From Owenweeksia sp. (GTDB taxonomy: Bacteria; Bacteroidota; Bacteroidia; Flavobacteriales; Schleiferiaceae), in assembly GCA_002695025.1 (NCBI GenBank), contig NZNV01000010.1, positions 372,001-436,000 of the forward strand: DNA of 64,000 bases, in the 5' to 3' direction. Below, in pieces: positions 15,468 through 24,169 of this stretch (its first letter is position 1; each line of letters opens with the position of its first letter). Below the pieces are notes generated by a model. The model searched no databases, was not told the origin of the DNA, and saw only the letters and a program-made list of their open reading frames with translations. Both the position numbers and the translations under genes were made by a program.

Positions 15468-16073
15468 TTATTTAGCAGCTTCGTAGCGCTTGCTTACTTC
15501 GTCCCAGTTGATCACATTAAAGAAGGCGGAAACATAATCCGGCCTGCGATTCTGGTACTTCAGGTAATAAGCGTGTTCCCACACATCAAGCCCAAGGATG
15601 GGTGTGCCCTTTACTTCTGCTATATCCATAAGAGGATTATCCTGGTTAGGAGTTGAGGAAACCTGTAGTTTACCGTCCCTTATCAACAGCCAGGCCCATC
15701 CTGAACCAAAACGACTCTTGGCGGCATTGGAAAATTCTTCTTTAAAGTTTTCGAAGGAGCCAAAGGCATCATTAATAGCATTAGCCAAGTCACCGGAAGG
15801 TTCACCACCTCCGTTGGGGCTCATCACCGTCCAGAAAAGGCTGTGGTTATAGTACCCGCCACCGTTGTTGCGAATAGCATCTCCGTGTTTGGATACATTT
15901 TTCAGAATCTCTTCAATGGAAGCATTCTCGTTACCAGTACCTTCCAGGGCGTCATTCAGCTTGGACGTATATCCGGCATGGTGCTTATCATGGTGAACTT
16001 CCATAGTTTGAGCATCTATATGGGGTTCCAGTGCATTTTTAGGATAAGGTAGATCGGGGAGTTGAAAAGCCAT
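15468..16073 (-). CDS. sodA: Fe/Mn superoxide dismutase
   Basis: 201 aa, full length. Metal ligands: H27 in '[10 protein letters not shown]', His in 'YYNHSLFW' (about 79), and Asp/His in '[11 protein letters not shown]' (about 163-167). '[11 protein letters not shown]' is closer to Mn or cambialistic enzymes than to the AAQ-type Fe enzymes. It is cytoplasmic (no signal) and converts superoxide to peroxide and oxygen. Its promoter carries a DtxR-like box, which together with the nearby metal importer suggests metal-responsive expression. The choice of the symbol sodA over sodB is inference. Confidence 0.92.
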   Translation of the reverse strand: MAFQLPDLPYPKNALEPHIDAQTMEVHHDKHHAGYTSKLNDALEGTGNENASIEEILKNVSKHGDAIRNNGGGYYNHSLFWTVMSPNGGGEPSGDLANAINDAFGSFENFKEEFSNAAKSRFGSGWAWLLIRDGKLQVSSTPNQDNPLMDIAEVKGTPILGLDVWEHAYYLKYQNRRPDYVSAFFNVINWDEVSKRYEAAK

Positions 16074-16111
16074 AATCGTATTAGTTTTGATTAATATTAA
16101 ATGTTTGTTGA

Positions 16112-16151
16112 GTTAGGCTAACAAAGCTAGGCAGAATAGGTTTACCCCAAA
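16112..16151 (-). promoter_or_regulatory. sod promoter with DtxR-like operator
   Basis: Minus strand: -33 TTTG (16151-16148), 18-base spacer, -7 TAGCTTTG (16129-16122), both exact. The palindrome GTTAGGCTAAC (16112-16122) abuts and overlaps the end of the -7 box where transcription should begin. It equals the central 11 bases of the classic DtxR box (GTTAGSCTAAC), although the outer flanks do not match. Confidence 0.65.
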
Positions 16152-16274
16152 GTTAAACTCCTGATGAAAGCATCGAAAAAGCTTATGACCCATTGTGGAA
16201 AGTGGCTGGATAACTTCAGGAGGAGATCTGGCCAGCAGCTCTCTTTTTTCATAATTTCCCGCATCACCTGATAC

Positions 16275-19200
16275 ATGAGTACATCGGAATTCACCATATA
16301 CACGGCTTCGGCAGGAGCCGGAAAAACCTACAACCTGGTATACCGGGTGCTGCGTTTATGCCTGGCTGCTCCCGGCAACTCAGCTTTTCGGAGCATACTG
16401 GCCATAACCTTTACTAATAAGGCTGCTGCGGAGATGAAAGACCGTATTGTGAAAACCTTGCAAACCTTTTCCGATCCGGGAAATGAGCTTGAGGGTCATA
16501 GCATGTTCTTGCAGCTTCGCCAGGAGTTGGGCGCGACAGAAGAAGAATTACGTCACAAAAGCGAGGAGGTGCTGCGAGCCATATTACACCAGTATTCCGG
16601 CTTTTCCGTTTCCACCATCGATAAATTCACCAACCGCCTTATCCGAACCTTTGCCCAGGACCTGAAAGTTAGTGGCAATTATGAAGTAGAGCTGGATGCA
16701 GAGTTGATACTCAGCGAAGCGGTAGACACAATGCTATCAGATTTGCAGGAAGACTCTGCGCTTTCCGAAGTATTGATACAGTTCCTCAATACTCAGCTGG
16801 ATGAGGGAAAATCGCCCCGTGCTGAATACCGTTTACTGGAGGTTGGATACACCCTCTTTGAGGAACGTGCGATAGCACCACTTTCTTCTCTTAAGAAGTT
16901 GTCTTCCAGAGATTTTTTAGAAATAAGACAAAAGCTTTATACGCGCAATGCAGGTTGGGAGCAAAACCTTAAAAAAATAGCTCAATCAATACTTCAGATT
17001 ATTGATGATAACTATATTGATCACAGTCTTTTTTCGCGTGGATCCTTACCAAGATATTTAAGTGGTATCTGTGACAACCCAAGCCTGGAGCTGCCCAGTC
17101 CTACGGTGCAAAAGCAAATGGTAGGTGAGGCGGATCTTTACCCTAAGTCCAAAGCCAGGGAAGCAGCAGCCCTCATTGATCCTGTTGCCGGGAAATTGTT
17201 GGAACGTTGCCAATCCTTACTACACTTCATAATTGATCATGCCGCTGTTTATGAACTGTCCAGGCTCATTCTCCGCAATATTTTCAGCCTGGCCGTGGTA
17301 GCGCAGATCGAAAAGTACCTGGAACAGATCAAAGATGAGAGCAATCGCCTGCCAATAGGGGAGTTCAACCAACTTATCAGCAGGCATTTAAATGAGCAAC
17401 CGGCCGCTTTCCTATACGAGCGAATAGGGGACCGTTACCGGCATTATTTCATTGATGAGTTTCAGGATACTTCCCGCCTGCAATGGAGCAACCTTTTGCC
17501 CTTGGCCAATAATACCATGGCTCAGCAAGGCTCTGTAATGCTGGTGGGGGACGCCAAACAATCTATTTATCGTTGGCGGGGTGGCGAGGTGGAGCAATTC
17601 ATGGACCTTCATAGCGGCAAGGACCCTGGTAATAAGATTGAACAGGCCGGAAAACAGCTTTCCCTTTACGAAAGAACCACCATACTTCTTAAAGACAACT
17701 GGCGGAGTAAGAGGGAGGTAGTGGAATTTAATAACTTGTTTTTTGCTAGGGTAGTTGAGTTTGCTGATAAAAGCGGATTAAAAGTTTCGAGCGAAGAGCA
17801 CCGGCTACTGTTTAAATCAGGGATCCAGAATGTTCGCCAGGGAGAAGGAGGCTACGTAAGCATAGATATATTGGGCGACCCTGGCGCGGAAGAGCTATAT
17901 ATACAGCGGCAGGGTGAGGCTGTATTGCAGCGGGTGAAGGAAGCCTTGGAAGACGGTTATGAACTGCGTGACATTTGCATACTGAGCAGAAGTAAAAAGT
18001 ACAATAGTTCTTTATCGGAATTACTGTCAGTCAATGGTGTAGATGTGGTGAGTTCTGATAGTTTGTTGCTCAGTCAGTCGGAGGAAGTACAGCTTATAGT
18101 GGCCTTTTTAAAACTCGCTTTACGTCCGGATGATCAATGGTCGAGGCTGGTTTTCCTGGAATGGTTCTGGAGCAAGTACCAGGAAAGACTGGAGGAAACG
18201 GAAGGCTATACTTTCATCAGCAAGCAGATGAAAAAGGAGCTGGGCGGGTGGAGAGGTTTTTTGCAATTGGGGTGGGTAAATTTTTCGTGGTTGCGATTCC
18301 GTAATGCATCCTTGGTAAACAAAATACAAATGGTGGTAAGGGGCTTTGGTTTTGATGTACAAAACGACCCCTTCCTGCAGAACTTTATGGACCAGGCCCT
18401 GGAGTTTGAGGATGGAAAGGAAGAAGGAGAAACAGAATTCCTGCGCTGGTGGGATATACGAGGAGCTGCCACGGCCATTGATATGCCGGATGGGCTGGAC
18501 GCGGTACGGCTGATGACCATCCATAAAGCCAAGGGCCTGGAGTTCCCGGTAGTAATCGTAGCATTTGCAAATTGGCTGGCATTCCGTGAACCCGTGCCGG
18601 CCAGCACCTGGCTGAACCTGCCTACGGATGATTTCTTCGGGCTTCCTGCGGCTAAGGTGACCTTAAAAGATATGGGTGGTTTACCGGGGCTGGAGGATTA
18701 CAACACTATCTGGCAAAAACATAAGGAAGATGTGGCATTGGACAATCTCAACCTTCTGTATGTAGCGTTTACACGGGCAGTAGATCGTCTTCATATATTA
18801 GGTAATGATTCCTATGACTCCGCGCAGCGGGTTACCGCTTACCTGTGTTATTTCCTGGATCTCCAGGAAGTAGAAGGAACGCACTGGAGTGTCGGGGAGA
18901 AAGTGAAGGTAAAGACTTCGGCTTCCCGGAATACTACCCGCCATGTTCCAAAGTACAACTCGGTGCCCTGGTCGGATCGCCTGGAGGTTGCTATAGATTC
19001 GCCCAAAAACTGGCAGAGTGGTGAAAGTGTTTCTACCGCCTGGGGTAAAAAGGTACATTCCATTCTCTCATTAATAAATACGGTTGAAGACCTTGGCGGG
19101 GTACTCACCAAAATGGAGAGCCGTGGGTCTTTTAGGGCCGAAGAAAAGCAAACTCTGCGTAGCTTGGCGCAACAAGCCTTACAACATGCCGGGTTGAGTA

Positions 19201-19454
19201 AGTACTACCAGGAAGGACTTAGAGTGCTTAATGAATCAGAGATACTCGTGCCTGGCTTTACCTCCCTCCGGCCGGACCGGTTGGTGCAGGAGGGCGACTT
19301 TTTTCACATCATTGAATATAAAACCGGGCAGCCTCAGGCAAGGCACCGTGATCAGGTGGAGGCCTACTCCACCGTTTTGCAGCAGCAGAGCCTAAAAGTA
19401 GGCGACCGGGTGCTGGTTTATCTTAACGAGCCCCTGCAAGTAGAAAAGTGGTAA
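16275..19454 (+). CDS. UvrD-type helicase fused to PD-(D/E)XK nuclease (AddA/RecB-like)
   Basis: 1059 aa. Helicase motifs: Walker A ASAGAGKTY (near residue 10), FIDEFQDTS (about 392), 'GDAKQSIYRWRGGE' (about 425), 'MTIHKAKGLEFPVV' (about 745) and 'LLYVAFTRAVDRLHI' (about 830). The C-terminus has the nuclease core 'LRPDRLV...IIEYKTG...DQVEAY' (about 1000-1040). This is the AddA/RecB arrangement used to process double-strand breaks. An AddB partner would be expected, but none lies on either side: sod is upstream and kbl downstream. No strong ribosome site is seen at the ATG. Confidence 0.88.
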   Translation: MSTSEFTIYTASAGAGKTYNLVYRVLRLCLAAPGNSAFRSILAITFTNKAAAEMKDRIVKTLQTFSDPGNELEGHSMFLQLRQELGATEEELRHKSEEVLRAILHQYSGFSVSTIDKFTNRLIRTFAQDLKVSGNYEVELDAELILSEAVDTMLSDLQEDSALSEVLIQFLNTQLDEGKSPRAEYRLLEVGYTLFEERAIAPLSSLKKLSSRDFLEIRQKLYTRNAGWEQNLKKIAQSILQIIDDNYIDHSLFSRGSLPRYLSGICDNPSLELPSPTVQKQMVGEADLYPKSKAREAAALIDPVAGKLLERCQSLLHFIIDHAAVYELSRLILRNIFSLAVVAQIEKYLEQIKDESNRLPIGEFNQLISRHLNEQPAAFLYERIGDRYRHYFIDEFQDTSRLQWSNLLPLANNTMAQQGSVMLVGDAKQSIYRWRGGEVEQFMDLHSGKDPGNKIEQAGKQLSLYERTTILLKDNWRSKREVVEFNNLFFARVVEFADKSGLKVSSEEHRLLFKSGIQNVRQGEGGYVSIDILGDPGAEELYIQRQGEAVLQRVKEALEDGYELRDICILSRSKKYNSSLSELLSVNGVDVVSSDSLLLSQSEEVQLIVAFLKLALRPDDQWSRLVFLEWFWSKYQERLEETEGYTFISKQMKKELGGWRGFLQLGWVNFSWLRFRNASLVNKIQMVVRGFGFDVQNDPFLQNFMDQALEFEDGKEEGETEFLRWWDIRGAATAIDMPDGLDAVRLMTIHKAKGLEFPVVIVAFANWLAFREPVPASTWLNLPTDDFFGLPAAKVTLKDMGGLPGLEDYNTIWQKHKEDVALDNLNLLYVAFTRAVDRLHILGNDSYDSAQRVTAYLCYFLDLQEVEGTHWSVGEKVKVKTSASRNTTRHVPKYNSVPWSDRLEVAIDSPKNWQSGESVSTAWGKKVHSILSLINTVEDLGGVLTKMESRGSFRAEEKQTLRSLAQQALQHAGLSKYYQEGLRVLNESEILVPGFTSLRPDRLVQEGDFFHIIEYKTGQPQARHRDQVEAYSTVLQQQSLKVGDRVLVYLNEPLQVEKW

Positions 19455-19455
19455 C

Positions 19456-19463
19456 TATATTTG
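19456..19463 (+). promoter_or_regulatory. -7 element for kbl
   Basis: TATATTTG, exact TAnnTTTG, located just after the addA-like stop and 26 bases before the kbl ATG. No TTTG at the -33 place. It suggests kbl has its own promoter as well as possible read-through. Confidence 0.4.
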
Positions 19464-19488
19464 CCCAAACACCTTTTAAGATACTATT

Positions 19489-20679
19489 ATGTACGGCAAG
19501 ATCCAGGAACATTTACAGAACGAACTTCGAGATATTGAAGAATCCGGTCTCTTTAAGAAAGAGCGCATTATTACGGGTGAGCAAGGCGCAGAAATTGAGG
19601 TGAAAGGAGGGCAGAAAGTACTGAACTTCTGTGCCAATAATTACCTTGGTCTTTCATCGCACCCCAAGGTAGTTGAAGCCGCCAAGAAAACCCTGGACAC
19701 GCATGGCTTCGGGATGTCTTCAGTGCGCTTTATCTGTGGAACCCAGGATATACATAAGGAACTGGAGCGCAAGATTGCGGACTTCCTGGGTACGGAGGAT
19801 ACCATTCTCTATGCAGCGGCATTTGATGCCAACGGAGGTGTTTTTGAACCTTTGCTTACCGATGAAGATGCTATAATTTCCGATTCATTGAACCACGCTT
19901 CCATCATTGATGGGGTGAGGTTGTGTAAGGCCCAGCGCTTCCGCTACGAGAATAACAACATGGAAGACCTGGAAGCCAAACTCAAGGAAGCTCAAAGTGC
20001 CAGCCGCTTCCGTATTATCGTTACGGACGGTGTTTTTTCCATGGATGGCTATGTAGCACAACTGGATAAGATATGTGACCTGGCCGAAAAATACGATGCC
20101 CTGGTAATGGTGGACGAATGTCATGCCACAGGTTTTATTGGTAAAACCGGCCGCGGAACTCATGAATTGCGGAATGTAATGGGGCGTATTGATATTATTA
20201 CCGGTACCCTGGGCAAGGCACTGGGAGGTGCCATGGGAGGTTTTACTACCGGTCGTAAGGAGATCATAGAAATGTTACGTCAGCGTTCACGCCCTTACCT
20301 GTTTTCCAATTCACTGGCCCCGGCCATTGTGGGTGCTTCCATTGCGGTATTTGACCTTTTGAGCGAGAGTACCCATCTGCGCGACAAGCTGGAGGAAAAC
20401 ATCACCTACTTCAAGGAGAATATCAAAAAAGCCGGTTTTGATATCAAAGATGGAGATTCTGCCATTGTGCCTATTATGCTTTACGATGCTGCCCTTTCCC
20501 AAAAGTTTGCTGATCGTTTACTGGAAGAGGGGATCTACGTGATCGGTTTCTTTTACCCGGTGGTGCCTAAAGGTCAGGCTCGTATTCGAGTGCAGCTTTC
20601 CGCAGCGCATGAGCGCGAGCACCTGGATAAAGCAGTTTCTGCTTTTACCAAAGTGGGTAAAGAGCTGGGAGTGATATGA
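19489..20679 (+). CDS. kbl: glycine C-acetyltransferase (2-amino-3-ketobutyrate CoA ligase)
   Basis: 396 aa, a class II alpha-oxoamine synthase. '[19 protein letters not shown]' (about 76-94), '[16 protein letters not shown]' (about 208-223) and the PLP-lysine motif '[14 protein letters not shown]' (about 239-252) are visible. The 'SVRFICGTQ' segment is characteristic of Kbl rather than 8-amino-7-oxononanoate synthase. It cleaves 2-amino-3-oxobutyrate with CoA to glycine and acetyl-CoA in threonine breakdown. The usual partner, threonine dehydrogenase, is not in the window. Confidence 0.93.
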   Translation: MYGKIQEHLQNELRDIEESGLFKKERIITGEQGAEIEVKGGQKVLNFCANNYLGLSSHPKVVEAAKKTLDTHGFGMSSVRFICGTQDIHKELERKIADFLGTEDTILYAAAFDANGGVFEPLLTDEDAIISDSLNHASIIDGVRLCKAQRFRYENNNMEDLEAKLKEAQSASRFRIIVTDGVFSMDGYVAQLDKICDLAEKYDALVMVDECHATGFIGKTGRGTHELRNVMGRIDIITGTLGKALGGAMGGFTTGRKEIIEMLRQRSRPYLFSNSLAPAIVGASIAVFDLLSESTHLRDKLEENITYFKENIKKAGFDIKDGDSAIVPIMLYDAALSQKFADRLLEEGIYVIGFFYPVVPKGQARIRVQLSAAHEREHLDKAVSAFTKVGKELGVI

Positions 20680-20688
20680 TCTAAAGTC

Positions 20689-20714
20689 AATTATTAACCA
20701 ATAATTTTTTTTCC
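20689..20714 (+). terminator. AT-only hairpin with T tract after kbl
   Basis: AATTATT (20689-20695), loop AACC (20696-20699), AATAATT (20700-20706), then a run of Ts to about 20712. The stem is weak but the T tract is long and it lies 10 bases past the kbl stop. Confidence 0.6.
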
Positions 20715-20808
20715 TGACCCTACTGCTCTAAACTCGAGAGGAGTGGTAAGAAAGACCTCTGTCTGCTTCATAAAATAGAGATCATTTATAGTCTATAAAC
20801 AATATTTA

Positions 20809-20838
20809 TTTGACTATTTAACGGAAAAACTTATTTTG
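20809..20838 (+). promoter_or_regulatory. promoter of the lipoprotein/small-membrane-protein cassette
   Basis: -33 TTTG (20809-20812), 18-base spacer, -7 TTATTTTG (20831-20838; one mismatch to TAnnTTTG). The surrounding 200 bases are very AT-rich. The start codon follows about 40 bases later. Confidence 0.6.
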
Positions 20839-20880
20839 AGAAAAGTCAAATTAAGTTTAACTAAAAATTGATTTAATTTT

Positions 20881-21573
20881 ATGGACATTAGAGTAAATTC
20901 TATTCTAACTCTTTTAACGATTGGCTTCCTGAGCTTTAGTTGCAGTAAAAAGGACAAAGCAACTACGGAGGAAGAAAACAATTATCTCAAATCAGAGAGC
21001 TTTTCCACGGAAGTGTATGATAACAGGGATGCCCTTTATGCAACGCTCAATGATATGAATTTGGGTGAGACAGGGGATAATCATGCAGACCTTGTACATG
21101 CGGTTTCCGTGATCAATGAGGACCTGGGTACCAATATAGAGGTTTACTCATTTGATGATTACATGATGGATAACCCGGTGAGTCTTGATGAATACCTCTC
21201 GGAGGGCATTATTTCAGACATGGATCACGACATTATTCTCGGTTTCCAGCAGAACCTGGAGATCCATTCGTTTGATGAGGCCATCGATCTTTTGATAGAG
21301 GATATTGAAAGTCGCCAGCTTTCCACTGAGGAGTTTGAAAAGTACACCAAGATGGTCAATGCTCTCATGATTGCTGAGGATTTTTACAATAACGGTGGCT
21401 GGCAAAGCGGAAAAACGGCAGCCAGCATTAGTGCAGGGTGTGCGGTTGCCCTGGCCTCCAATGCGGTAGCTACGCTGAGTCTTAGCAGTTGTGCCGTTCC
21501 TGGCCCATGGTGTGCGGTGGCCGTAGTAGGTAAGGGTTTATCTCTTGCTGGAGTAGCTTTAAGCTGCCCATAA
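20881..21573 (+). CDS. lipoprotein with acidic body and hydrophobic cysteine-bearing C-terminal tail, unknown
   Basis: 230 aa. Signal and lipobox end at C21 (FLSFSC-SKKDK). Residues about 25-175 are acidic and helical. The last 50 residues change character completely: small, hydrophobic, Gly/Ala/Ser/Val-rich with four cysteines, in 'AGCAVALASNAVATLSL', 'SSCAVPGPWCAVAVVG' and the end ALSCP. The tail could insert in a membrane or be released as a bacteriocin-like peptide. I recognise no family. A 53-aa membrane protein follows 17 bases later and both share a promoter and a terminator. The unit is noticeably AT-richer than its neighbours. Confidence 0.75.
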   Translation: MDIRVNSILTLLTIGFLSFSCSKKDKATTEEENNYLKSESFSTEVYDNRDALYATLNDMNLGETGDNHADLVHAVSVINEDLGTNIEVYSFDDYMMDNPVSLDEYLSEGIISDMDHDIILGFQQNLEIHSFDEAIDLLIEDIESRQLSTEEFEKYTKMVNALMIAEDFYNNGGWQSGKTAASISAGCAVALASNAVATLSLSSCAVPGPWCAVAVVGKGLSLAGVALSCP

Positions 21574-21590
21574 ATAAAGCTTCATTTAAA

Positions 21591-21752
21591 ATGTTGAACA
21601 AGACAACATCCTTCTATTTAATGTTGGTAGCCGGGTTCTTGCTGGTGGTTTCGTTTGTCGCCAAGGCAAATATTCTGATCAGCCTATCCCTGTGCCTGTC
21701 CACCATAGTTTTTATGGTCATGTACTTTAAAAACAAGAAAACGGATGTATAA
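21591..21752 (+). CDS. 53-aa membrane protein with two helices, unknown
   Basis: The frame MLNKTTSFYLMLVAGFLLVV ... MVMYFKNKKTDV has two hydrophobic segments (about 9-25 and 28-45) and a positively charged end. No strong ribosome site, but the leader is A-rich as is common in Bacteroidota. It lies 17 bases after the lipoprotein gene and 24 before the shared terminator, so it belongs to that transcript. Its size and layout resemble small immunity or accessory membrane proteins, but no homology is claimed. Confidence 0.6.
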   Translation: MLNKTTSFYLMLVAGFLLVVSFVAKANILISLSLCLSTIVFMVMYFKNKKTDV

Positions 21753-21776
21753 TTAAATAGAGGTTTTAACCTTACG

Positions 21777-21825
21777 AGCCGTCAATAAATGTATAGAAAA
21801 CCACGTTTATTGACGGCTTTTTTTA
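21777..21825 (+). terminator. strong rho-independent terminator
   Basis: AGCCGTCAATAAA (21777-21789) pairs perfectly over 13 bp with TTTATTGACGGCT (21806-21818), 16-base loop, followed by a run of seven Ts. It closes the lipoprotein/small-membrane-protein unit. Confidence 0.9.
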
Positions 21826-21925
21826 TGCATGAAAACAGTATTATTAATGGGGCGCCTTTTTCGGCTAGTAAAGTTGCCCTCAGAGCATCAGGAGATGAAA
21901 GGAGGAAGCCATATTTAGCTTTATC

Positions 21926-22576
21926 TTGGCCGGAAAATCCCGGAGCTTGTCTACAGACCCTTCGCCTTTTCCCAATATTGAACATGTCGCAGAATCTCTG
22001 GCTGATAAGGGCTTTGTGGTTATTGATAACTTCCTGGGCGAGGAGCAGATCCAGGCACTACACGAAGCCATTGCTTTTCACCGGGAAGAAGACAACTTCA
22101 GGAAAGCCGGCATTGGCAATGCCCATTTGTTCCAGGTAGACAAAGAGGTGCGCGGGGACTACATAAAATGGATATCCCGAGGCGAAGCTCGCCCTGCCAC
22201 CTTGTTTTTTATGGACCGTATGGAGGAACTGATGCAGTCGCTAAGCCGTTCCCTTTTCCTCAGCCTTAAGGATTATGAGTGCCACTTTGCTATCTATCCT
22301 CCGGGCACTTATTATGAAAAACACCTGGATCAGTTCAAATCCACCAGCAACAGGAAGATATCCTTTGCCTTTTACCTCAACCGCGAATGGCAGGCGGGGG
22401 ATGGGGGCGAGTTGCGGTTGCACCTGGATGAGATCCTGGATATTGAACCACTTTCCGGGCGACTAGCTCTCTTTCGTAGTGATACCGTAGAACATGAAGT
22501 GCTGGTGACGGCTAAAGACCGCTACAGCATTACCGGATGGATGCGCGACCAACCCACTAATATTCCTTTTTATTAG
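21926..22576 (+). CDS. 2-oxoglutarate/Fe(II)-dependent oxygenase
   Basis: 216 aa. The iron triad is clear: H133 and D135 in 'YYEKHLDQF' and H190 in 'VEHEV'; R199 in 'DRYSITGW' binds 2-oxoglutarate. 'GGELRLHLDE' precedes the last strand as in prolyl-hydroxylase-like (PKHD/P4Hc) members. It should hydroxylate a protein or small-molecule substrate, not identifiable from context. The frame opens at 21899 and contains no ATG near the N-terminus, so a TTG at 21926 is the best start; translation could begin slightly differently. Preceded by a terminator, so it has its own transcript. Confidence 0.82.
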   Translation: MAGKSRSLSTDPSPFPNIEHVAESLADKGFVVIDNFLGEEQIQALHEAIAFHREEDNFRKAGIGNAHLFQVDKEVRGDYIKWISRGEARPATLFFMDRMEELMQSLSRSLFLSLKDYECHFAIYPPGTYYEKHLDQFKSTSNRKISFAFYLNREWQAGDGGELRLHLDEILDIEPLSGRLALFRSDTVEHEVLVTAKDRYSITGWMRDQPTNIPFY

Positions 22577-22721
22577 ACCTTCCCCAGGCTATTATTCTTT
22601 TTTACTTTGGACCCAGAAAAAACTTTTAACCCTTGAATTTGGTATCAAGTAAAGTTTTTTCTTTGCGCACTTTTTTAAAATCTAACTTAGTTGGATTGGA
22701 AATTAAAACCTGAAGTAACTC

Positions 22722-24116
22722 ATGCGGAATAAATATTTTGACCTTATCGACCAAACTTTTGAATGGCCTCAAAAGGAATTTGACCTGGATGAGGATAAGA
22801 CCTTGATGTGGAACGGGGTGTACCTTATGGATATCATTAAGCAATACGGAACCCCCCTTAAGGTTACTTACCTACCCAAGATCAGCGAGCAAATACAAAG
22901 AGCCAAGCGCATGTTTAATGTGGCCATGGCCAAGGTTGGCTATGAAGGAGCCTATAACTACTGCTATTGTACCAAGAGTTCCCACTTTTCCTTTGTATTG
23001 GATGAAGCCCTGAAAAATGGTATCCATATTGAAACCTCCAGCGCGTTTGATATTAACCTGGTGGAGGCGTTGTATGAAGAAGGCAAGATCTCCAAAAAGC
23101 AGTTTATTGTTTGTAATGGCTTTAAGAGGGAAACGTATGTAGACAATATGGCTCGTCTTATCAATGATGGGTTTGAGAATGTTATCCCCGTGGTGGACAA
23201 CAAGAACGAGATGGACCTGTTTGACGAGTTCATCCAGAAGCCGACCAAGATAGGTATACGTATTGCAGCGGAAGAGGAGCCTAAGTTTGAATTCTATACC
23301 TCCAGGCTCGGAATAGGTTACAAGGATATCGTTCCCTTTTATAGGGAAAAGGTGATGGACAATAAGAAGTTTGAACTGAAGATGCTACACTTCTTCATCA
23401 ATACCGGGATTAACGATACAGCTTACTACTGGAGTGAGTTGCTCAAATGTGTGAACGTATACATAGAGCTGAAGAAGATATGCCCCTCTCTTGACAGCTT
23501 AAACATAGGTGGTGGTTTCCCCATTAAGAACAGTTTGTCCTTCAACTATGATTACGATTATATGGCGGAGGAGATTATTGCCCAGATCAAGCAAATGTGT
23601 AATAATAAAGGAGTTAAGGAGCCCCATATCTTTACAGAGTTCGGATCTTTTACGGTAGGCGAGAGCGGAGCCACTTTCTTTTCCATTGTGGACCAAAAAA
23701 AGCAGAACGACCGCGAAAACTGGAACATGATTGACGGTTCTTTCATGACCGCCCTGCCGGATGCCTGGGCCATCAGCAAACGCTTTATCATGCTGGCGGT
23801 AAACCGCTGGGAGAAATCCTATGAGCGTGTTTTGCTGGGCGGCTTAACCTGTGACAGTGATGATTATTACAACAGCGAGCAACACGCCAACGCTATCTAT
23901 TTACCTAAATTCGACCCGGAGGAAAAGCAGATCGTAGGCTTTTTTCATACCGGTGCTTACCAGGAGAGTATTGGTGGATACGGAGGTATACAACACTGCC
24001 TTACACCGGCCCCCAAGCACGTGGTAATAGAGCGTGATGAAAATGGTGAAGTGCGTACGCGCCTGTTTGCCAAAGAGCAGAGCTATAAGAGCATGCTGAA
24101 AATTTTAGGGTATTAA
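22722..24116 (+). CDS. arginine decarboxylase, alanine-racemase (fold III) type
   Basis: 464 aa. PLP-dependent: K85 in 'CYCTKSSHFSF' is the predicted Schiff-base lysine; 'NIGGGFP' (about 263-269) binds the PLP phosphate; 'GLTCDSDD' (about 380) is the C-terminal active-site cysteine motif of this fold. This is the Bacteroidota enzyme annotated as arginine decarboxylase; it is shorter than E. coli SpeA. It would make agmatine for polyamine synthesis. A deoxyhypusine-synthase-like gene follows and an agmatinase-family gene lies 7 kb on. Substrate (arginine against a related amino acid) is inferred from the family. Confidence 0.8.
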   Translation: MRNKYFDLIDQTFEWPQKEFDLDEDKTLMWNGVYLMDIIKQYGTPLKVTYLPKISEQIQRAKRMFNVAMAKVGYEGAYNYCYCTKSSHFSFVLDEALKNGIHIETSSAFDINLVEALYEEGKISKKQFIVCNGFKRETYVDNMARLINDGFENVIPVVDNKNEMDLFDEFIQKPTKIGIRIAAEEEPKFEFYTSRLGIGYKDIVPFYREKVMDNKKFELKMLHFFINTGINDTAYYWSELLKCVNVYIELKKICPSLDSLNIGGGFPIKNSLSFNYDYDYMAEEIIAQIKQMCNNKGVKEPHIFTEFGSFTVGESGATFFSIVDQKKQNDRENWNMIDGSFMTALPDAWAISKRFIMLAVNRWEKSYERVLLGGLTCDSDDYYNSEQHANAIYLPKFDPEEKQIVGFFHTGAYQESIGGYGGIQHCLTPAPKHVVIERDENGEVRTRLFAKEQSYKSMLKILGY

Positions 24117-24169
24117 TAATATTTCAATTGGTTTTTTCGCGCCAATTTTAAAAACTTGCAAAGGAAACT

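Noticed and set aside
16164-16271. 35-codon frame ending just before the AddA-like gene
   Set aside because: No ribosome site or conserved-looking features; overlaps the sod promoter side spacer.
21789-22139. 116-codon frame before and over the 2OG oxygenase start
   Set aside because: It starts in the terminator loop and overlaps the oxygenase in another frame.
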